Below are positions 13,138 through 18,325 of a DNA stretch of 18,325 nt, in pieces. The stretch is from an uncultured Rhodospirillaceae bacterium (GTDB lineage Bacteria; Pseudomonadota; Alphaproteobacteria; Rhodospirillales; Magnetospirillaceae): positions 1-18,325 of the forward strand of contig CALABS010000056.1 in NCBI GenBank assembly GCA_937887565.1, in the 5' to 3' direction. The notes beneath the pieces are model-generated. The model was not told where the DNA came from, searched no databases, and saw nothing but the letters and a program-made list of their open reading frames with translations. The position numbers were made by a program, and so were the translations under genes. Within the stretch, counting starts at the first letter, position 1. Every line of letters begins with the position of its first letter.

Positions 13138-13407
13138 ATGAACCTGACGCCCGCCCAATGCCGCGCCGCCCGCGGTCTGGTGAACATGACCCAGCAGCAA
13201 CTTGCCGAGGCGAGCGGCGTGAGCTTGCGCACCATCACGCATTTCGAGAAAGGTGGACGCACACCCATACCGGCCATTCTGCGGGCGCTGAAGGACACGC
13301 TCGAGACGGCTGGCGTTATCTTCATCCCCAGCAATGGCGAAGGTGTCGGCGTCCGCCTGCGCAAAGGCGCCGAGCCGCCGGCGGGGCTGAACCATAGTGG
13401 GAATTGA
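13138..13407 (+). CDS. XRE-family HTH regulator of module B
   Basis: An 89-aa regulator: MNLTPAQCRAARGLVNMTQQ, then LAEASGVSLRTITHFEKGGR, then RALKDTLETAGVIFIPSNGE and GVGVRLRKG. The same arrangement and tail (AGVxFIPxNGxGxGVR) occur in the regulator at 10989, and partly in those at 5663 and 6278. There is no Shine-Dalgarno before the ATG, and the likely -10 element ends 7 bases upstream, so the message is probably leaderless. It is divergent from the unrecognised protein at 12278. I infer that it represses the divergent promoter through the repeats at 13050-13130. Confidence 0.85.
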   Translation: MNLTPAQCRAARGLVNMTQQQLAEASGVSLRTITHFEKGGRTPIPAILRALKDTLETAGVIFIPSNGEGVGVRLRKGAEPPAGLNHSGN

Positions 13408-13543
13408 GGCGCACCAAACGCGCGCCCATTCCCGCCGTCACCCCGCCGGACCTACCGGCCGGTCGGATCGCCCCGGTCGCCACCGGTGCCATTGCCCACA
13501 CGGACCACGTCCTGAGGCATAATCCGGCAGTTCGTTTTCACAG

Positions 13544-13590
13544 GCCGCCGGTTTCCCGTAAATCCATCATTCCGGGTATCCGGATCGCCG
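13544..13590. repeat. Second copy of the intergenic repeat found at 3943-4011
   Basis: GCCGGTTTCCCGTAAATCC (13547-13565) matches 3988-4006 at 17 of 19 bases. Both are followed by TCCGGGTA (here after 8 extra bases). CCGGATCGCC (13581-13590) is identical to 3981-3990. The surrounding gap 13408-13688 has one open frame, but its composition and missing ribosome site give no support for a gene. Confidence 0.5.
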
Positions 13591-13688
13591 CCGAAAAGAC
13601 AAAGCGGAAAAACGTCGTTGTGGTTGTGCATCCGCACGCTGTAGAAGTTTTCGCGACGGTTGCATCGCCTTTGAAGTGAACTTCCTCC

Positions 13689-16600
13689 TTGCTGTCCCAA
13701 GCTCTCGACGCGCTCCTCAGGAAACGGCAATCCCGCGCCCCGCTGTCCGATGCGAGCGTGGACACCTATCTGGCAAAGACGCTGTTCATCGACGTCGAAG
13801 CCGACCGTGGCGGGCGCCTGAATGCGGTCGGTGCGGTGCTGGACGACCGGATCTTCCGATGGGAGAAGCGTGGTTCCAGGTCCTTCGCCTCCGCTGGACT
13901 GGACGGATTCGTCCGCGGCGCCGAGCGCATCGCCGGCCACAACATCCTGGCGCACGACCTGCCGATCTTGCGCGACGCGTTGCCGGGACTGGCCGCATGG
14001 ACGTTGCCGGTGGTGGACACACTGGTGCTCTCACCGCTGGCCTTCCCGGCCAACCCCTATCACCGGCTGATCAAGGGCTACAAGCTCGAGAAGGATGCGG
14101 TGAACGATCCGGTCGCCGACGCCCGGCTGTGCCGGGCGGTGCTGCGCGACGAGATCGATGCCTTTGTCCGCTTGGTGCGGCAGACGCCGGACGCTGCCGC
14201 GTTCCACCGCTTCGCGCTGTCTGGCCCAGGCCATAGCGGCATGGCCGACCTGTTCGGCCTGTGCGGCGCCCCCCTGCCGCCGACGGCATTCGCGGCCTTC
14301 ACGCTGTGGATGCAGTGCGCGACGGCACGCGTGTGCACGGCCGCGTCCGCCCGCCTCGCTGCGGCCGAGTTGGAACCGTCCGTGGCGCGCCTCGCCTTCG
14401 CCCACGCGCTGGCGTGGCTCGGCGTGGCAGGCGGCGCCTCGGTTTTGCCCGCCTGGGTGCGCCATCAGCACCCGGCGGTCAGGCCGCTGCTGCACGACCT
14501 GCGCGATACGCCGTGCGATGCCCCCTCGTGCGCGTGGTGCCGCACCGCCTTCAGCGCGACGCATTGGCTGCGGGAGACCTTCGGGTTCGACGTCTTCCGG
14601 CCCAAGCCGGCCGCGCCCGACGGCGGGAGCCTGCAACAACGCATCGTCGAGGCCGGCCTCGCCGGGCGGCCGGCGCTGGCGGTGCTGCCCACCGGCGGCG
14701 GCAAGTCGCTGTGCTTCCAGGTGCCGGCCCTGGCCCGCCACCAGCGCACCGGGGCCCTGACCGTGGTGGTGTCGCCGTTGCAGGCGCTGATGAAGGACCA
14801 AGTGGACAATTTCCGCAGCAAGACCGGCCGGCCGGCGGCGGCGGCCGCGCTCTACGGAGCGCTCACCTTACCGGAACGGGGGGCGGTGATGGACCGGGTG
14901 CGCCATGGCGACGTCGCGCTCCTTTATGTGTCCCCCGAACAGCTGCGCAACCCGTCGGTCGTCCGCACCATCGAGCATCGGGAGATCGGCGCCTGGGTGT
15001 TCGACGAGGCGCACTGCCTGTCCAAGTGGGGCCACGATTTCCGCCCCGACTATCTCTACACCGCACGTTTCATCGCCGAACTGGCCGAACGCCAGGGCAC
15101 GCCGCCGCCGCCCGTCACCTGCCTGACCGCCACCGCCAAGCACGAGGTCGTCGAGGAGATCCGCGGCCACATCCGTGACCGGCTCGGGCAGGAACTCGAC
15201 CTGTACGCCGGGGGCGCCGAGCGCTCCAACCTGACCTTCACCGTCGAGAGCATCACGCCGGCGGAGAAGGTCGAGCGCATCGCCGCCCTGCTCGAGCAGC
15301 ATGTCCGGCAGGGCGGAGCGTCGGCCTGCGCCGTGGTCTACGCCGCCACCCGGCGCGGCACCCAGGAGTTGCGGGACGCGCTGACCGGATACGGCTGGCC
15401 GGCCGCCGCCTTCCATGCCGGCATGAAGGCCGCCGACAAGGCGGAGGTCCTGGCCGGCTTCATCGGCGGCTCCCTTCCCGTGGTGTGCGCCACCAACGCC
15501 TTCGGGATGGGCATCGACAAGGACAGCGTGCGGCTGGTGGTGCACGCCGATGTGCCCGGCTCCCTGGAAGCGTACACGCAGGAGGCCGGACGCGCCGGGC
15601 GGGACGGGCTGTCGGCGACCTGCGTGCTGCTGTTCGATCCCGACGATCTGGAGGACCAGTTTCGCCTCGCCGCCCGGTCGGAGCTGCGGCGGCGTGACAT
15701 CGGACAGATCCTGCGGGGCGTGCGGCGGCTGTCGCAGCGGTTGGGGAAGGACGAGGTGGTGGCCACCGCCGGCGAACTGGTGGCCGATCCGGAACTCGAC
15801 CTCGGCTTCGCGGCCGACGATTCGGACGCCGACACCAAGGTGAAGACGGCGCTGTCCTGGCTGGAGCGCGCCGGGCTGGTCATCCGGTCCGAGAACCGGA
15901 CCTCCGTCATCACCGCGCGGCCCAAGCCGCTGTCGCTGGAGCAGGCGCGCACCGCCATCGGGCGTCTGGGTCTGCCCGCGGCGACGGTGGCGCAGTGGAT
16001 GGCCATCTTCCGCACGCTGGTGGCGGTCGCCGCCGATCCCAGCGAAGAGCACCCGCTGACCGTCGACACGCTGGCCGCTCTCGATCCCCTGGCGGCCGAC
16101 ACCGCCGGCCCGCCGCAGGAGGCGACCGCCAAGGTGCTGACGGTGCTGACCGCGATGGCCGGCCACGGCCTGATCGAGAGCGGGACCGTGCTGACCGCAC
16201 AGGTGCGGCCGTCGGGCGTCAACGCCTCGCGCCGTGTCCTGGCGCAGTTCTCCGCGGCGGCCCGCACCCTGCTGGCGACGCTGCGGGAGGAGGCGCCGGA
16301 TGGGGAGGAGCTGTGCCTGTCGCTGACGGCGGCCACCCAGCGGCTGCGTGACCGGGGCTGTGCCGAGTGCCAGCCCGAAGTGGTTCTGCGGCTGCTGAAA
16401 ACCCTGTCCGACACCAACCGTGGGGGCAGCGCACGCCTGCGTCTCGCCACGGTGGCACGCTGGCGGTACAGCCTGAAGCTGTCGGGAACGTGGCAGGGCC
16501 TGGAGGATAGCCTGCGCCGGCAGGAAGCGGTCGCCTCACTGGTGCTCGACCGTCTGCTGGCGACCGGCCGGGCCGCGGACGGCGCGGGCAAGACGGTGGT

Positions 16601-18305
16601 GCCCTTCGCCATCGAGGAGTTGGCCCAGGCGGTGACCGGTGACCTGACGCTGGCCACCGAGGTGTCCGATCCGATCGCCGCGGTCCAGGCGGCCCTGCTG
16701 ATGCTGCACGACTGGAAGGTGATCCTGCTGCAAGGTGGCCTGTCGGTGTTCCGCCAGGGTCTGAGCTTGCGGCTGCCGGAGGCGGCGCGGGGGCGACGCT
16801 ACACCAACGACGACCATGAACCGCTGGCCCGCCATTACGCCGGCCGCACCTTCCAGATCCACGCCATGGGCGAATACGCCCGTCTGGGGCTCACCAGCCC
16901 CGAACGGGCGGCGGCCTTCGCCGCCGATTACTTCGCCCTGCCGGAGGACCGGCTGCTCGCCCGCCACTTTCCGGGCCGGCGCGCCGAACTGGCCCGCCCG
17001 GTGTCGGCGGACAGCTACGCCCGCATCGTCACCGACCTCGCCAATCCGGCGCAGCAGGCGATCGTGACCGCCCCGGTCGGGCGCAACCTGCTGGTCCTGG
17101 CCGGGCCGGGGTCGGGGAAGACCCGCGTCATCGTCCACCGCTGCGCCTACCTGCTGCGGGTGCTGCGGGTGCCGGCGCAGGCGATCCTGGTGCTGTGCTA
17201 CAACCACGCGGCCGCCCTGTCGATCCGCCGGCGGCTGCGCGCCCTGATCGGCGACGAGGCCGGGTGGATCGACGCCTACACCTATCACGCGCTGGCCATG
17301 CGTCTGGTCGGGGCGAGCATTGCCGAGCGCCTGGAGCACCGGCCGGACAGCGCGCCCGCCGATCCCTTCTCCGGGGTGATCGGCGATGCCACGGCACTTC
17401 TGCGCGGGGAAAGCGCCTTTCCGGGCCTCGACGCCGAGGACGTGCGGGAGCGGCTGCTGGCGCGCTACCGCTACATCCTGATCGATGAATACCAGGACAT
17501 CGATGAGGAGCAGTACGACCTCGTCTCCGCCATCGCCGGCCGCCAGGAGAAGGATGCCGAAGCGCGGATCGCGCTGATGGCCGTCGGGGACGACGACCAG
17601 GCGGTGTATGGCTTCCGTCATGCCGACGTCGCGTTCATCCGCCGGTACCAGGCCGACTACGCGGCGGAGGTTCACCATCTGGTGGAGAACTACCGCTCCA
17701 CCGCCGCCGTGATCGCCGCGTCGAACACCTTGATCCGGCACAACACCGACCGGATGAAGACCGATCACCCCATCCGCATCGACCGGGCGCGGGCCAAGGA
17801 CCCGGCGGGCGAACCCGTGCGGGTCCTGGAGGTGGGGACCATCGCGCATCAGATCGGTACGGCGCTGGACGTCATCGAGCAGCGGCAGGCTCGACATTCC
17901 GGCACGTCGTGGAGCGACTTCGCCGTGCTGGCGCGTCAACGCCACGTTCTGGCGCCGTTCCACGCGTTGTGCGACCACGCCGGCATTCCCTGTGATCCCG
18001 CCTACGACACCACGTCCGACCGGTTTCCCCTGCACCGGCTGCGCGAGGTGGTAGCCTTCCTCGACCGGCTGAAGCGAGCGACCGCACGGGTCGACGGGAC
18101 ATGGCTGCAGGCGCAGATGGCCGACCTGCGCCAGGAGATGGGCGCCTCGCCCTGGTGGGGGCTGGTGGAGCAACTGCTCGGCGGCTGGGCGACGACGAGC
18201 GCCGGGCGGGCGGCGGAACCGGAAGCGGTGCGCGAGGCCCTGTATGAAGGGCTGTCCCAGCTGCGCCGCGGTACGCCTCCGGTGAGCGCCGCCTTGGCAA
18301 AGTAG
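13689..18305 (+). CDS. Exonuclease-like/RecQ/UvrD triple-domain helicase, probably 3'-truncated
   Basis: A 1538-aa protein joining three nucleic-acid modules. Residues 30-155 resemble a DEDD 3'-5' exonuclease: FIDVEA (Asp35, Glu37), GHNILAHD (to Asp90) and NDPVADA (Asp144). Asn139 stands where DEDDh enzymes have His. Residues 276-284 hold three Cys. Residues 315-660 are a RecQ-type SF2 helicase: PTGGGKS (334-340), DEAH (439-442), TATAK, and ATNAFGMGIDK with QEAGRAGRDG. From about 1115 a UvrD-type SF1 helicase follows: GPGSGKT with Lys1144, ILIDEYQDID, VGDDDQAVYGFR, VENYRST. The ORF then stops without UvrD motifs V and VI. No good ATG or Shine-Dalgarno exists. TTG 13689 is the first start after the in-frame stop at 13677. 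It probably repairs or restricts DNA. A defence role is only possible. Confidence 0.8.
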   Translation: MLSQALDALLRKRQSRAPLSDASVDTYLAKTLFIDVEADRGGRLNAVGAVLDDRIFRWEKRGSRSFASAGLDGFVRGAERIAGHNILAHDLPILRDALPGLAAWTLPVVDTLVLSPLAFPANPYHRLIKGYKLEKDAVNDPVADARLCRAVLRDEIDAFVRLVRQTPDAAAFHRFALSGPGHSGMADLFGLCGAPLPPTAFAAFTLWMQCATARVCTAASARLAAAELEPSVARLAFAHALAWLGVAGGASVLPAWVRHQHPAVRPLLHDLRDTPCDAPSCAWCRTAFSATHWLRETFGFDVFRPKPAAPDGGSLQQRIVEAGLAGRPALAVLPTGGGKSLCFQVPALARHQRTGALTVVVSPLQALMKDQVDNFRSKTGRPAAAAALYGALTLPERGAVMDRVRHGDVALLYVSPEQLRNPSVVRTIEHREIGAWVFDEAHCLSKWGHDFRPDYLYTARFIAELAERQGTPPPPVTCLTATAKHEVVEEIRGHIRDRLGQELDLYAGGAERSNLTFTVESITPAEKVERIAALLEQHVRQGGASACAVVYAATRRGTQELRDALTGYGWPAAAFHAGMKAADKAEVLAGFIGGSLPVVCATNAFGMGIDKDSVRLVVHADVPGSLEAYTQEAGRAGRDGLSATCVLLFDPDDLEDQFRLAARSELRRRDIGQILRGVRRLSQRLGKDEVVATAGELVADPELDLGFAADDSDADTKVKTALSWLERAGLVIRSENRTSVITARPKPLSLEQARTAIGRLGLPAATVAQWMAIFRTLVAVAADPSEEHPLTVDTLAALDPLAADTAGPPQEATAKVLTVLTAMAGHGLIESGTVLTAQVRPSGVNASRRVLAQFSAAARTLLATLREEAPDGEELCLSLTAATQRLRDRGCAECQPEVVLRLLKTLSDTNRGGSARLRLATVARWRYSLKLSGTWQGLEDSLRRQEAVASLVLDRLLATGRAADGAGKTVVPFAIEELAQAVTGDLTLATEVSDPIAAVQAALLMLHDWKVILLQGGLSVFRQGLSLRLPEAARGRRYTNDDHEPLARHYAGRTFQIHAMGEYARLGLTSPERAAAFAADYFALPEDRLLARHFPGRRAELARPVSADSYARIVTDLANPAQQAIVTAPVGRNLLVLAGPGSGKTRVIVHRCAYLLRVLRVPAQAILVLCYNHAAALSIRRRLRALIGDEAGWIDAYTYHALAMRLVGASIAERLEHRPDSAPADPFSGVIGDATALLRGESAFPGLDAEDVRERLLARYRYILIDEYQDIDEEQYDLVSAIAGRQEKDAEARIALMAVGDDDQAVYGFRHADVAFIRRYQADYAAEVHHLVENYRSTAAVIAASNTLIRHNTDRMKTDHPIRIDRARAKDPAGEPVRVLEVGTIAHQIGTALDVIEQRQARHSGTSWSDFAVLARQRHVLAPFHALCDHAGIPCDPAYDTTSDRFPLHRLREVVAFLDRLKRATARVDGTWLQAQMADLRQEMGASPWWGLVEQLLGGWATTSAGRAAEPEAVREALYEGLSQLRRGTPPVSAALAK

Positions 18306-18325
18306 GGTCCGGCGTCTGAGTTTTG
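18303..18325. other. Possible junction with foreign sequence at the window end
   Basis: The stop codon of the helicase ORF (TAG at 18303-18305) is followed by GGTCCGGCGTCTGAGTTTTG. Because the ORF ends before essential SF1 motifs, this may be the first bases of an insertion sequence or another break. Twenty bases are too few to identify one. Confidence 0.25.

Noticed and set aside
13404..13679. Plus-strand frame of 91 codons after the module B regulator
   Set aside because: No Shine-Dalgarno and no family resemblance. It crosses the intergenic repeat, and the KTKRKNVVVVVHPH stretch looks accidental.
14868..16166. Minus-strand open frame of 432 codons
   Set aside because: Antisense to the RecQ domain. 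No motif and no plausible ribosome site.
16536..18173. Long minus-strand open frame (545 codons) opposite the helicase
   Set aside because: It is a shadow of the plus-strand helicase: the plus frame carries clear UvrD motifs, and the minus frame is Arg/Gly/Val-rich with no domain signature.
1..18325. tRNA, rRNA or riboswitch
   Set aside because: I saw no cloverleaf with a T-loop consensus, no rRNA-like stretch and no known riboswitch core on either strand by eye. A covariance-model scan could still find a small RNA.

Overview
The window is very GC-rich, with alphaproteobacterial gene families throughout: a RepA/ParA module, DUF736, DUF6499/DUF2285 proteins, a MucR/Ros regulator and several XRE regulators. 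I infer a Rhodospirillales-type host such as Azospirillum, and accessory DNA (an integrative-conjugative element or conjugative plasmid). The genus is a guess from family resemblance.

Left block (1-5209, genes mostly on the minus strand). Read in the minus direction it holds DUF736, a 58-aa protein, an XRE regulator divergent from a small DUF2285 protein (the layout of QseC/QseM in Mesorhizobium ICEMlSymR7A), a DUF6499 and a DUF2285 coding region joined by a +1 frameshift at TCC TTT C (the layout of FseA), an AlpA/excisionase-like HTH protein (RdfS-like), repA, parA and a ribbon-helix-helix partition protein cut by the window edge. Together these look like the control and maintenance head of a mobile element: QseC-like switch, QseM-like antiactivator, frameshift-dependent activator, excisionase, then replication and partition of the excised circle. 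The 3' end of repA carries a perfect DnaA box, an AT-rich stretch with two tandem 9-bp repeats, and two strong palindromes, so it probably also holds the replication origin.

Middle block (5210-8290). Largely non-coding stretches separate two small XRE regulators, an 80-aa unknown protein, a single-domain response regulator preceded by four tandem 11-bp repeats, and a MucR/Ros-type regulator with an altered zinc finger.

Signalling gene (8291-10249, minus strand): a membrane-bound Cache-PAS-GGDEF diguanylate cyclase with intact active and inhibitory sites.

Regulator cluster (10328-13407). A two-gene module occurs twice: an XRE regulator divergently transcribed from an unrecognised protein of about 205-212 aa. 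The two copies are clear paralogues and flank another divergent pair of unrelated XRE regulators. This duplicated module is the best candidate for an undescribed system.

Right block (13689-18305). One giant ORF fuses a DEDD-type exonuclease-like domain, a RecQ-type SF2 helicase and a UvrD-type SF1 helicase. Its exonuclease domain has Asn where the catalytic His is expected, and the ORF stops before the last UvrD motifs, so it looks truncated at its 3' end.
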